Shown here in pieces: positions 54,601-63,460 of a stretch of DNA of 64,000 nt (positions are counted from its first letter, which is position 1; each line of letters starts with the position of its first letter). Under the pieces are notes generated by a model that saw only the letters and a list, made by a program, of their open reading frames with translations, ran no database searches and was not told where the DNA came from. The position numbers and the translations under genes are program-made. The stretch comes from CBDFKQ01 sp965248855 (GTDB taxonomy: Bacteria > Bacteroidota > Bacteroidia > Cytophagales > 172606-1). The DNA is taken from assembly GCA_965248855.1 (NCBI GenBank), contig CBDFKQ010000011.1:434001-498000 (forward strand). The letters run 5' to 3'.

Positions 54601-56748
54601 TTAATGTTGGGGTTCTTTCCCACGCATAAAAGAAAGCAGATCCTGAAAATTTTCAGGCATTGCAGGTTTTAATGAAAATGTAAAAATACTTCCTTTCCCT
54701 TCCTGACTCACAACCCATATTTGACCACCGGATTTCTCTACAAATTCTTTACATAAAATGAGTCCTAAACCTGTACCCTTTTCTCCGGCAGTACCTCTAT
54801 AATTTTTTTTGATGTTGGGGTCAAAAATTGTTTTTATAACTTCTTCTTTCATTCCAATACCCGTATCGGAAACGGAAACATGGATCATCCGATTTTTCTT
54901 TCGGGTACCAACGATAATTCCTCCTCCGGGATTGGTAAATTTAATTGCATTTGAAATAAAATTTCTTAGTGCAAACCTTAAATAATTTTCATCTGCATAT
55001 ACACTATGGTCGTAAGGTTCAACTTGTATTTGAATATGTTTAGTTTCAGCAATTTGATTGAGCTGGTTTACAATTTCTTCAATAATAGGTTTTAAAGATA
55101 AATTCTTTGGTTCAGGTTCAACCATTCTCATTTGTAACCTGGCCCATGTTAAAAGATTATCGGTAAGTTGATTTAAATTATTAACCGATTGGCTTAAATC
55201 TGATGCTATAAACTTTACTTCCTCGCTTGATAATTCTTCATAATAATTGGTTAAAACTTCCGTAAACGCAGTAAAAGAAGCAATAGGGCTTTTTAAATCA
55301 TGGGCTATGATGGAAAAAAATTTATCTTTTGTATTATTTAATTCTTCAAGCTCCCTATTTTTTTTATCGATCTCTTCTTTTTGTAGGGCAAGCTCTTCTT
55401 TTTGACGATTAATTTCAATGTTTTGTATTCCAAGTGCCGTAAAGGCAGATTTTCTTTTACTGTTTATAAAAAATAATAAACCGATTAAGCATAAAAGAAG
55501 AAGAACGCTTATAATTAAGAAATTCTTTTGCGAAGCATTTTCCAACGCTATTTTTTGATTTGTAATGTTTTGCAAGCGAAGGCCATAAATTTCGTTCTCC
55601 CGTTTATTTTTTTCATAAACTTCTTGCAAACTTGATATTTTATTGCTTGTTTTTTTGTTATTCAAACTATCTCTAAGAGAAATGTATAGTTCAAAATATG
55701 ATAGAGCAGATTTCTCCTGCTCCATATCTTTATAATCCTGATAAATACTCAGGTAGGCTTTCTGTAATATTTCCGGATCTGCCGATCCTTTAGCAAGGGT
55801 TAATGCTTTTTGATGATAACTGAATGATTGTTTAAGATCGTTTTGACGAAAATAAACATTTCCAATACTTATGTAAGAATTTGCCAATTGGGCATCATTA
55901 CCCAGTATGGCAGCTACTTTGCCACTATTTTCAAAACAATTTAAAGCCGCGGAATATTCTTTTTGTTGAAAATACAATAAACCAAGGTTGTAATAACTAT
56001 TTAAAATGCTATAATTATCCTCTATTTCTTTACCGGAGCTCAATGCCTCATTGTAATAATTTATTGCCCGTTTAAAATCTTTTTTTTCGGTATAATACAT
56101 TCCAATATTATTACCGGATAAGGCTATACCCGCTTTATCCTGATTTTTTTCACGAATATCCAATGCCTGAAAAAAATAATCAAGTGCAGCAATAAGATTA
56201 TGTTGCGCAAGATAAATTATACCCATATTGTCAAGAGTATTCGCTCGCGTACGTGGGTCAGTTAATTTTTCCGATAATTTTAACCCTTTAAGGAAAATTT
56301 CAAGAGCCTTATCTACATTTCCTTTATTATAATACACTTTTCCGAGCCCATTATAACACTCTACTAAGCCCAGGGTATCTGAAAGGGCTTCGAAATCATT
56401 TGAAGCTGAAATTAAAAGATCAAGTGCCGGCGCGCTTTCCCCTTTTATCTGTGAAGCAAGACCGAGGTTTTTCTTACTGTTTGCAATGCCTTTTTTATAG
56501 TTTTGTTTTTTCGAAAGCCGAAGAGCTGTTTCAGCATAAGCTTTGGAAGAATCCGGGATATTTTTATGAAGTTCAAAGGCAAGATCATTAAGGGCGTTGA
56601 TGTAATTTTTATCTTTTTCCTTAAACCCTTTAATTTTTAGTTTTAATGCTTCAACACTATTTTGAGGAAAAGCGTGAAATGAAATAAGAAACAGCAAAAT
56701 CAAAAAAATTGCTTTTTCTATACCGGTTTTAAAATTTTCAAAAAACAT
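54601..56748 (-). CDS. TPR-containing sensor histidine kinase
   Basis: The 715-residue protein has an N-terminal signal/anchor (about 13-29), periplasmic TPR repeats (about 45-380, for example GLGKVYYNKGNVDKALEIFLKGL), and one transmembrane helix (about 408-429). A coiled coil leads to the HisKA domain with His483 in FFSIIAHDLKSPIA. The ATPase domain shows the N-box NFISNAIKFTNPGG (about 597-610), DTGIGM (628-633) and GTGLGL (658-663). No response regulator is adjacent, so its target is unknown. Such TPR kinases are a hallmark of Bacteroidota signalling. Confidence 0.93.
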   Translation of the reverse strand: MFFENFKTGIEKAIFLILLFLISFHAFPQNSVEALKLKIKGFKEKDKNYINALNDLAFELHKNIPDSSKAYAETALRLSKKQNYKKGIANSKKNLGLASQIKGESAPALDLLISASNDFEALSDTLGLVECYNGLGKVYYNKGNVDKALEIFLKGLKLSEKLTDPRTRANTLDNMGIIYLAQHNLIAALDYFFQALDIREKNQDKAGIALSGNNIGMYYTEKKDFKRAINYYNEALSSGKEIEDNYSILNSYYNLGLLYFQQKEYSAALNCFENSGKVAAILGNDAQLANSYISIGNVYFRQNDLKQSFSYHQKALTLAKGSADPEILQKAYLSIYQDYKDMEQEKSALSYFELYISLRDSLNNKKTSNKISSLQEVYEKNKRENEIYGLRLQNITNQKIALENASQKNFLIISVLLLLCLIGLLFFINSKRKSAFTALGIQNIEINRQKEELALQKEEIDKKNRELEELNNTKDKFFSIIAHDLKSPIASFTAFTEVLTNYYEELSSEEVKFIASDLSQSVNNLNQLTDNLLTWARLQMRMVEPEPKNLSLKPIIEEIVNQLNQIAETKHIQIQVEPYDHSVYADENYLRFALRNFISNAIKFTNPGGGIIVGTRKKNRMIHVSVSDTGIGMKEEVIKTIFDPNIKKNYRGTAGEKGTGLGLILCKEFVEKSGGQIWVVSQEGKGSIFTFSLKPAMPENFQDLLSFMRGKEPQH

Positions 56749-57457
56749 ATCAAATTAATAAACGATTTCAATATTTAGATATTGCAGACAAAGTTATTAT
56801 TAAAATGTCATACAAAATATAAAAAAGATGAGTGGTTAAATATACAGTATTCAATATTGTTATTAGTTTCATTTACTAATTGATATTGTATAAAGAACAA
56901 TTTTTGTTGATTGTAACATTATTGATGCCTTTTTGTTTTTTTAACTTTATTCAGATAAAAATAAATGTTTGAAAATCCGTCTCCTCAACTTATCAAGTAA
57001 TTAAATTTTAAAAAAGGAAGTTAACGGTTGCGAGTGAAGAAAACATTTTTTTACCGCTTGTAGATGGTTTATTAATTTTTCATCTTCGATTTTGTTATTT
57101 TACGAAATTATGGTTTCAGCCCTAAATTTTTGTTTTATTATGACGCTCTGCAACAAATAAACAGATATAATAATATATCTCTAACTAAAACGACATTGAT
57201 ACTTATAAATTAATAATTAAATTATTTTTATTTTATATTTAATTTTCTTTTTTTGCTTAGGGAAGCTTAATGGAGAAAACCTTTGATTTTAGTTTGAAGA
57301 CAATAAGAGCATTTAAAGAAAAAAATATTGGAAAAATAACGATAAATTGAATATGCAGCTTAAAATCAAATTGATTTTGTATGAGATATAGTTTAATATT
57401 TTATGATATCTGTTAATTAATTATTTAATAAATATATACGTTTAAACTTTTAACTCT
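56749..57457. other. AT-rich intergenic stretch
   Basis: About 700 bases between divergent genes (histidine kinase, GH8 glucanase) hold no convincing gene. A 26-codon reading at 57270-57350 (MEKTFDFSLKTIRAFKEKN...) is too short to call. No strong hairpin was found. Confidence 0.4.
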
Positions 57458-58645
57458 GTGGAAAAAAATATAAAAAAACTTTTATCGCATTTCTTGTATT
57501 TAACATTGATGTTGGCAAATTTAACTGCAGGCAATTTATTGGCTCAGAATAAACCGTTTCCTCAAAATATTACTTATTCGCATGGTTTTAAAACAGGTAT
57601 TATTACTTCGTCCGATATTCAAACCTATTATTCAGACTGGAAAAAAAACTGGCTTAAAAGTGATTGTGGGGCCGATTACTTGAGAGTTGAATTTTCTGAC
57701 CCTACCGGAACCACAGTATCGGAGGGGATGGGATACGGTATGTTAATAGCAGCTTACATGGGAGACAAAACAACCTTTGACAAATTATATGCTTTTGTGA
57801 AGAAAAATTGGGGTACCAATAGTTTGATGGGTTGGAAGGTTGATTGCAATGGTTTTATTAAATCTGCCGGAGGCCATAATGCCGCTACCGATGGTGATGA
57901 AGATATTGCTTTTGGTTTATTACTTGCAGATAACCAATGGGGAGGGTACTCTTTAGAAGCAGCAGGTTATATAAGTCGGATTAAAACGCATTTATATAAG
58001 AAGGTAAACGGAAGATGGTTCCAATTACCGGGTGACTATTCTAACCCATATCAAAATACTTCTTATCTGTTTCCTTCTTATTACAGGGTTTTTAAAGAGA
58101 TTTCCGGTGATACCTTTTGGGATGAAGTAATAATCGATACATATAATGCATTAAATGTATCTCAACATAATGTAACAGGCCTTTTACCTAATGAAGTTAA
58201 TGAGTTAGGCGCAGCAACAAACCCTTTGGCAAGGCAAGTTGATTATAACGGTGCGAGGATACCTTGGCGAGTTGTGTCTGATTATCTTTGGTATGGAAAT
58301 ACCAATGCAAAAGATATTTGTAACAAAATGACGGATTGGATAAACTCCAAAGGTGGCCTTAAAAATATATATGATGGCTATTCAAGTACTGATGGAACGG
58401 CTAACAGTGGCTGGAACCAATCACCCGCCTGGACTGGAAGTTGGGCATGTGGCGCGATGGTAAAAGATCAATCAACAACTGATAACTTTACCAATTATTT
58501 TAAAGCATGCAATTACGATGGCTATTATGCTTCGTCGTTAAGATTGTTGTACAGCCTTACCTTAACCGGAAACGCTTGGAAGCCTACCGTTGTTAAATCA
58601 GGAAAAAATACTCATGGCAAAAACAAACGGGTATATAAAAAATAG
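57458..58645 (+). CDS. Secreted glycoside hydrolase family 8 endoglucanase
   Basis: The 395-residue protein starts with GTG (57458) and has a signal peptide (about 1-30, ending NLLAQ). The GH8 domain covers about 40-385: TVSEGMGYGMLIAAYMGD with the proton donor Glu89, MGWKVDCNGF, and the ATDGDEDIAFGLLLA region with the Asp base (145-148). PSYYRVFKEISGD and RIPWRVVSDYLWYG are also typical. GH8 enzymes cut beta-1,4 links in cellulose, licheninan, chitosan or xylan; which substrate is not visible. The tail SGKNTHGKNKRVYKK is basic. No T9SS sorting domain. Its terminator follows. Confidence 0.92.
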   Translation: MEKNIKKLLSHFLYLTLMLANLTAGNLLAQNKPFPQNITYSHGFKTGIITSSDIQTYYSDWKKNWLKSDCGADYLRVEFSDPTGTTVSEGMGYGMLIAAYMGDKTTFDKLYAFVKKNWGTNSLMGWKVDCNGFIKSAGGHNAATDGDEDIAFGLLLADNQWGGYSLEAAGYISRIKTHLYKKVNGRWFQLPGDYSNPYQNTSYLFPSYYRVFKEISGDTFWDEVIIDTYNALNVSQHNVTGLLPNEVNELGAATNPLARQVDYNGARIPWRVVSDYLWYGNTNAKDICNKMTDWINSKGGLKNIYDGYSSTDGTANSGWNQSPAWTGSWACGAMVKDQSTTDNFTNYFKACNYDGYYASSLRLLYSLTLTGNAWKPTVVKSGKNTHGKNKRVYKK

Positions 58646-58767
58646 AACTTAAAATTAGAATCAGATTATTTTCCCTCAACACCGGAACCGGCAATTATAG
58701 AACTACAATTGTCGGACATCAGTGGCATTGAATGCAGATAGAGAATTATAAGCAATTCGGCGAATGC

Positions 58768-58803
58768 AAACTAAAGCCAAAAATGTAAGAATGGCTTTAG
58801 TTT
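58768..58803. terminator. Bidirectional hairpin between the GH8 gene and paralogue 2
   Basis: AAACTAAAGCCA (58768-58779) pairs perfectly with TGGCTTTAGTTT (58792-58803) around a 12-base loop, between convergent genes. Confidence 0.7.
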
Positions 58804-58823
58804 AACCTATATAAAAAATAAAC

Positions 58824-59360
58824 TTAACAAGCCATTTGAAAGTGTTGTTTTAAAAATATTTTTATGGATTGATTTACAGGATTCTTATCTTCCATTTCTT
58901 TAATTTTATTCCAATTGTTAAAGGAATTCGATGTGGTTATTTCTTTTTTGGCAACCATTTCAAAATTTTTCTTTCGCCCTACAACCATTTCTATATCATT
59001 ATTTAAAGCGCTTAAAGCCTGTTTTAATTGTTCTAATTTGCTTTGATTGAGAACGAGTTTAACCACATCTATTTTACTTTTTCTGAGGTTCAGTCTGAAA
59101 AGTTTGTATTCGGCTTTTGTTTTCCATACCGATAGTTTATCCTTTATTTTTCCTTCTCCCGCTGCTTCAACTGCTGCATTTATCGATTTTAAATTTTTTT
59201 CTTCTTCTGCAATTAATATCTCAAGTTCCTCTAATTTTAAAAGGCTTTTAAAAATCTTATATTCCAATCTTGCAATTTGATAAATGAATTGCTTTTGTTT
59301 TAATGTCAATTTCATTAAAACATTTTCAACAGCAGCGATGGATGTAAGTGAATTAAGCAT
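58824..59360 (-). CDS. Unknown conserved small helical protein, paralogue 2
   Basis: The 178-residue protein is paralogous to the one at 6681-7211: both have KLTxKQKxFIYxIARLEY, the motif AEYKLFRLNLRKSKIDVVK, and the C-terminal end NPVNQSIKxFLKQHF. It is predicted to be a long helical or coiled-coil protein with no signal peptide. The start at 59360 (MLNSLTSIAAVENVLM) matches the length of the paralogue. Upstream lies a repeat (59433-59470) also present, inverted, before paralogue 1. Function unknown. Confidence 0.75.
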   Translation of the reverse strand: MLNSLTSIAAVENVLMKLTLKQKQFIYQIARLEYKIFKSLLKLEELEILIAEEEKNLKSINAAVEAAGEGKIKDKLSVWKTKAEYKLFRLNLRKSKIDVVKLVLNQSKLEQLKQALSALNNDIEMVVGRKKNFEMVAKKEITTSNSFNNWNKIKEMEDKNPVNQSIKIFLKQHFQMAC

Positions 59361-59432
59361 ATTTTATTTTTTAGATAAGTTTTTTCTCTTTTTTCTATTA
59401 CATAAATATCGTCATTTTAGTCTGGATGACCT

Positions 59433-59470
59433 AATTTATTGATATTTTGATATTGATATATTCATAATTT
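59433..59470. repeat. AT-rich dispersed repeat copy upstream of paralogue 2
   Basis: ATTGATATTTTGATATTGAT and the following ATATTCATAATTT match, in inverted orientation, the block upstream of paralogue 1 (6573-6610), and the tail matches 44945-44958. Confidence 0.55.
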
Positions 59471-59524
59471 AAGAAGAACCGAAAAACTAAATTTTTATAC
59501 ATTTAAAATATTGAGTTTTAAATA

Positions 59525-59551
59525 AAAAAAGCTCCGTTCAGGAGCTTTTTT
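59525..59551 (-). terminator. Terminator of the alpha/beta-hydrolase gene
   Basis: AAAAAAGCTCC pairs with GGAGCTTTTTT around the GTTCA loop, about 40 bases past the stop codon at 59589. Confidence 0.9.
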
Positions 59552-59588
59552 ATAAAATTAATTCTTAAAAAGAGATTAATAATCCATA

Positions 59589-60722
59589 TTATTTTTTTAA
59601 TTCTTTTTTCATTTCATCGACAGCATACATTTCTGCATCTTTGGCCTGGGGAACAATTACACCCATCCCAAAAAATTCATGTGTAACTCCATCATAATTT
59701 TTACTTTCTACTTTAACTCCTGCAGCTTTCATTTTTTCGACAAGTGCCATTCCTTCACTTTGCAAAGGATCAATTTCGGCAGTGATTATTGTGGTTGGAG
59801 GCAGGCCTTTAAGGTTTGCATTTAAAAGATTAATGCGAACATCTTTACCTTCACTCATATTGTTCAAATAGTTTTTCACAAACCATTTCATCATGGCTTT
59901 ATTTAAAGGTTTTGCATTTGAATTTTTCTTGTAAGAAGGCGTTTCCATATCAGAAGCTGCCACAGGGTATACGGCTAAAATTGTTGTTGGTAACATTATA
60001 CCACTATCACGAGCCTTAATTGCAGTATTAATAGCCAAATTACCACCCGCACTTTCTCCCGCAACTGCTATTTTTTTTGGATCGCCTTTAATGGAAGTAA
60101 CGTTTTTCACAACCCAGTCATAAGCTGCGAAAGCATCGTTATGTGCTGTAGGAAATTTGTGTTCGGGTGCCAATCTATAAGCTACAGAAACGACAACTGC
60201 TCCAATTTTATCTGCCAGTACACTAGCTGAAGCATCATAAACATCTAAATCAGCTATTACAAATCCTCCTCCATGGTAATAAACAAGTACAGGAAATGGA
60301 CCATTACCGGTGTTGGGAGTATAAATTCGCAAGTGAATTTTACCTCCCTTTACAGGAATATCTTTTCCTGATGTGTCAACATTCGTTTTTGGTAAAGAAA
60401 CGTGATGTTCATTAATCAAATCCTTGACTGCATCAGTGGGAGTATGATTTTTTCTGACTTCAAATGCAGTTAAATCAGCAATAGGTTTATCATTATACCC
60501 TTCCAGTTTTTCAATAACTGCTAACATTTCGGGTTTGATATTTGGAGCCCATTCGGGAGAAGATCCCTTTGGTTTTATTTCATCAGAAGTTTTATTGGAG
60601 CTGTCAGTTTTAACATTTAAAGTTCGGGTACTGTCATTTTTAGAATTTGAAGTTTTGTTCTCACATGAAAACATTAAGAGCATTCCTATAAAAGCAATCG
60701 ATAAGATTAGCGTATTTTTCAT
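59589..60722 (-). CDS. Lipoprotein alpha/beta-hydrolase (HSL-type carboxylesterase)
   Basis: The 377-residue protein (ATG 60722; 15 residues longer if started at 60767) has a lipoprotein signal ending LLMFSC (Cys19). A Ser/Asn/Lys/Thr-rich linker leads to the esterase domain. The oxyanion motif is LVYYHGGGFVIADLD and the nucleophile is in AVAGESAGGNLAIN, as in the hormone-sensitive-lipase family. TAEIDPLQSEG carries the likely Asp and VTHEFFGM the His. It hydrolyses short esters at the cell envelope; substrate unknown. Own terminator downstream. Confidence 0.92.
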   Translation of the reverse strand: MKNTLILSIAFIGMLLMFSCENKTSNSKNDSTRTLNVKTDSSNKTSDEIKPKGSSPEWAPNIKPEMLAVIEKLEGYNDKPIADLTAFEVRKNHTPTDAVKDLINEHHVSLPKTNVDTSGKDIPVKGGKIHLRIYTPNTGNGPFPVLVYYHGGGFVIADLDVYDASASVLADKIGAVVVSVAYRLAPEHKFPTAHNDAFAAYDWVVKNVTSIKGDPKKIAVAGESAGGNLAINTAIKARDSGIMLPTTILAVYPVAASDMETPSYKKNSNAKPLNKAMMKWFVKNYLNNMSEGKDVRINLLNANLKGLPPTTIITAEIDPLQSEGMALVEKMKAAGVKVESKNYDGVTHEFFGMGVIVPQAKDAEMYAVDEMKKELKK

Positions 60723-60802
60723 ATTAATTTTTATATTTATTTTTTTAATATAAAAAATTGGTGCCAAGTAGATTATTAAATATGCAATTATAAATTTATT
60801 CC

Positions 60803-60844
60803 AAAAAAGAAAATCCTTCCAATATTGAAAGGATTTTCTTTTTT
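60803..60844 (-). terminator. Terminator of the secreted unknown gene
   Basis: AAAAAAGAAAATCCTT (60803-60818) pairs perfectly with AAGGATTTTCTTTTTT (60829-60844), just past the stop codon at 60867 on the minus strand. Confidence 0.85.
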
Positions 60845-60866
60845 GAATAACGTTTTAAAAATAAAA

Positions 60867-62438
60867 TTAAAAAGAAATTTTATTACAGTAAATTACATTT
60901 CTCCTACCTCTGACCTGGTCATTTTGTGAGTTGTTTGATATTTTTTGAAATCCCCAAACCAAAAAATAATTATCGTACCAATATTCAACATTACTTGTTT
61001 CGTTTTTTCTCACTTTATCGTTTGCAAACTCAGTAATGATAGGTACATCGGTTTTACCTTCTACTATTTGGCTTCCCCTTATCACTTTTGATTTTAATGA
61101 ACCTCTAAAGCTGTATGCTAGAACTACATTCTCACCCGAAAAAGAAACTTTTACCTGTTCTTTTAATCTAAACAGTTTTACATCATTTAACTCAATAATA
61201 TTATCCCAAAGCATATTGCCTTGTTTATCAAAACCTGTTATTACAGCATGTGTATATTGAAAACCATCAAAAACCTGATTGTTTCTATAAGGTGTACCCC
61301 AGGGATTATATAAGCTTCCCATGTTATATGGTGAACCAAACCCAAACCCTCCAAAACCAAATCCACTAAACCCGCCAAAACTACCAAACACATTGTTATA
61401 ATTATTATTTGAACGGTATGTTGGGTAGTATGCTTCTGCCACAACAATATACTGGTCATTTTTTTCAATAACATTGTGAACAAGTAAGCGATAATCTAAT
61501 TTTAAATCCTTACCATGACTTTTAGCCTGTTTAATTTTTCTTTCCATTCTTACCTGTTGGCGCTCAGACTGGAACTTAAAAAAGTTTTTAAAATCGGTAA
61601 AACTATAATATTTTGTATATAATGGGTTTTCATCACCTATATTTATTTTACTGAAATACATTCCCTGAGAGTACTCTTTATTTCCGTTGCTTCTCAAGCC
61701 ATAGGTTCCGATCATCAATTCATCCGTTGCATTTAATGAAGATAATTTCCCCGTTAATAATCTTTTATCATTAGCTGCCGATACCTGAAGTTGTTTTGTT
61801 TCTGTTCCTTCTCTGCCATATGATTTTACAATCATTTTATAATCGTTTTTATAATTATTTGCAAAGGCGACATTAACCTGTTGTGTGATTTTATCAATTT
61901 CCATAGATTGGATTTGAGTTTTTCCTTTAAAAGCAGAGGGCAATATTCTTGTTTTTTTTGTAAGCAGATTAACGTGAAGTAACATTGGTTCACTTCGAGT
62001 AGTTGCTCCAATATATAAATCATTGCCAATTGCTTTAAAATCTCCTACATCAAGGTCTTTTATGGCATAAAAATCAAAACGCTCGGCATATCCTGCATTT
62101 ACACTTAATCTTATTGCCTGATATTCTGTTCTTCTCCTTCCTCCAAATAATAAATATAGATAACCATCGTAATATGTATATTTTATTAAATCTAAACTTC
62201 TGTTAAATGAACAATCAATGTTAAACTGCTCAGTTAAAGTAGTATCAAAGCGTGTAAATGTTAATTTTCCCTTCTGTACCTCTGCAAATGCAATTACACC
62301 TTCTTTATCAACAGGTACAACTGCCCAATCTTCCGGGTTTGATTTCATTACAATTTCTGCCCGTGATCGATTGTTATCCTGAGCATTAATGTTAATTATT
62401 ACAAATAATGCAGATAAAAAAATCAAAAAATATTTCAT
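60867..62438 (-). CDS. Secreted protein of unknown function
   Basis: The 523-residue protein (527 if started at 62450) has a signal peptide ending NINAQ. The bulk is predicted to be beta-rich with propeller-like repeats such as DGYLYLLFGGRRR and GNDLYIGATTR. A Gly/Phe/Asn-rich low-complexity stretch lies at about residues 340-380 (FGGFSGFGFGGFGFGSPYNM). No T9SS sorting domain and no domain I recognise. It may be a cell-surface or periplasmic protein found in related Bacteroidota. It is 23 bases downstream of the EVE gene on the same strand and may share its transcript. Confidence 0.75.
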   Translation of the reverse strand: MKYFLIFLSALFVIININAQDNNRSRAEIVMKSNPEDWAVVPVDKEGVIAFAEVQKGKLTFTRFDTTLTEQFNIDCSFNRSLDLIKYTYYDGYLYLLFGGRRRTEYQAIRLSVNAGYAERFDFYAIKDLDVGDFKAIGNDLYIGATTRSEPMLLHVNLLTKKTRILPSAFKGKTQIQSMEIDKITQQVNVAFANNYKNDYKMIVKSYGREGTETKQLQVSAANDKRLLTGKLSSLNATDELMIGTYGLRSNGNKEYSQGMYFSKINIGDENPLYTKYYSFTDFKNFFKFQSERQQVRMERKIKQAKSHGKDLKLDYRLLVHNVIEKNDQYIVVAEAYYPTYRSNNNYNNVFGSFGGFSGFGFGGFGFGSPYNMGSLYNPWGTPYRNNQVFDGFQYTHAVITGFDKQGNMLWDNIIELNDVKLFRLKEQVKVSFSGENVVLAYSFRGSLKSKVIRGSQIVEGKTDVPIITEFANDKVRKNETSNVEYWYDNYFLVWGFQKISNNSQNDQVRGRRNVIYCNKISF

Positions 62439-62461
62439 AGAAAAGCTCATAAAGTTTTTAA

Positions 62462-62869
62462 TTAATTGCTACTTAAACTTAAAATATAATCAAATTCATC
62501 AGCTTTAAGTGATATTACTGATAACCTTGATTGTTTAATAAGTGATATATTTTCTAAACGCTTGTCTGATTTTATTTGTTGTAAAGTAACAGGCCTTACA
62601 AGTTTTTCTACAGGTTCTAAATCTACAACAACCCAGGCCGGATCTTCAGTTGTCGGATCCTGATATGCTTCTTTTACTACTTTTGCTATTCCTATCACGG
62701 CTTTATCTTCATTTGAATGATAAAATAAAACCAAGTCTTCGGTTTTCATTTCTTTTAAATTATTTCTGGCCTGGTAATTTCGAACACCATCCCAAAAAGT
62801 TTTTCCTTCTTTAACAAATTTATCCCACGAAAATTTACCGGGTTCTGATTTTACAAGCCAATGATTCAT
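62462..62869 (-). CDS. EVE-domain protein
   Basis: The 135-residue protein is a single EVE domain: MNHWLVKSEPGKFSWDKF, WDGVRNYQARNNLKEM, LVLFYHSNEDKAVIGIAKVV, and PVTLQQIKSDKRLENISLI. The family has a PUA-like fold that reads modified bases in DNA or RNA; it includes human THYN1 and bacterial proteins often near modification systems. None is seen here. Cytoplasmic. Probably the first gene of a pair with the secreted unknown downstream. Confidence 0.92.
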   Translation of the reverse strand: MNHWLVKSEPGKFSWDKFVKEGKTFWDGVRNYQARNNLKEMKTEDLVLFYHSNEDKAVIGIAKVVKEAYQDPTTEDPAWVVVDLEPVEKLVRPVTLQQIKSDKRLENISLIKQSRLSVISLKADEFDYILSLSSN

Positions 62870-62968
62870 TTTAAAAAATATTTAATCTTTTTAAGTTTAA
62901 ACATGTTGAGTTTATAGATATGAAGATTATAGTTTTAAGAATCAAACTATAACTTAATGATAAAAGAA

Positions 62969-63364
62969 TTATTCCAAATGAATTACGCACTCAAGTTTAT
63001 CTTTTGATAAAAATTTGATTTTAATAATTCCGGTTTTTTGAATTTTATTTTTTTTAAAACGAATAAAAATTTCCGATAAATTTTTATTTTTCGTTTCCCA
63101 ACTTCCCCTTTCTATTAAGGTCCCGTCGGTAGGAGCAATATCATAATTTATAAAAGTACCGTCTTTTTTAAATTCTATACCGGTTCTACCCCTTCCGGGT
63201 GGTAAATTATATCCTTCCGGCCTGAAAGTTTGTACATCATCTTTATCATTTTCATGGTTATGCCACCATTTTTGAAATAAATATTCTTTTTCTTTTTTCA
63301 ATTGTTGGCATTTGCTCACCTGAAAATATAAAAACCCGATAAAAATAAGTGCTGTGTATTTCAT
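62969..63364 (-). CDS. Small exported protein, lipocalin-like
   Basis: The 131-residue protein has a short signal peptide (about 1-19). The N-terminus KKEKEYLFQKWWHNHEND and the pattern GIEFKKDGTFINYDIAPTDGTLIERGSWETKN recall the lipocalin-like domains of Bacteroidota exported proteins: a short helix, then strands with a W near the start and G.W in the middle. The match is weak. Function is unknown. Confidence 0.65.
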   Translation of the reverse strand: MKYTALIFIGFLYFQVSKCQQLKKEKEYLFQKWWHNHENDKDDVQTFRPEGYNLPPGRGRTGIEFKKDGTFINYDIAPTDGTLIERGSWETKNKNLSEIFIRFKKNKIQKTGIIKIKFLSKDKLECVIHLE

Positions 63365-63426
63365 GCAACTAATTAACTGCTTTTTTTAATTAAAACGAAA
63401 AAACTAATCTGTTACTTCCTAATTTT

Positions 63427-63434
63427 TATATTTG
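63427..63434 (+). promoter_or_regulatory. -7 box for the PolX gene
   Basis: TATATTTG matches TAnnTTTG and lies 27 bases before the ATG at 63461. Confidence 0.5.
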
Positions 63435-63460
63435 CAGATATTAGTAAAAAAATAATATTT

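Noticed and set aside
57270..57350. 26-codon gene upstream of the GH8 gene
   Set aside because: Too short for support and no ribosome site or promoter is evident.
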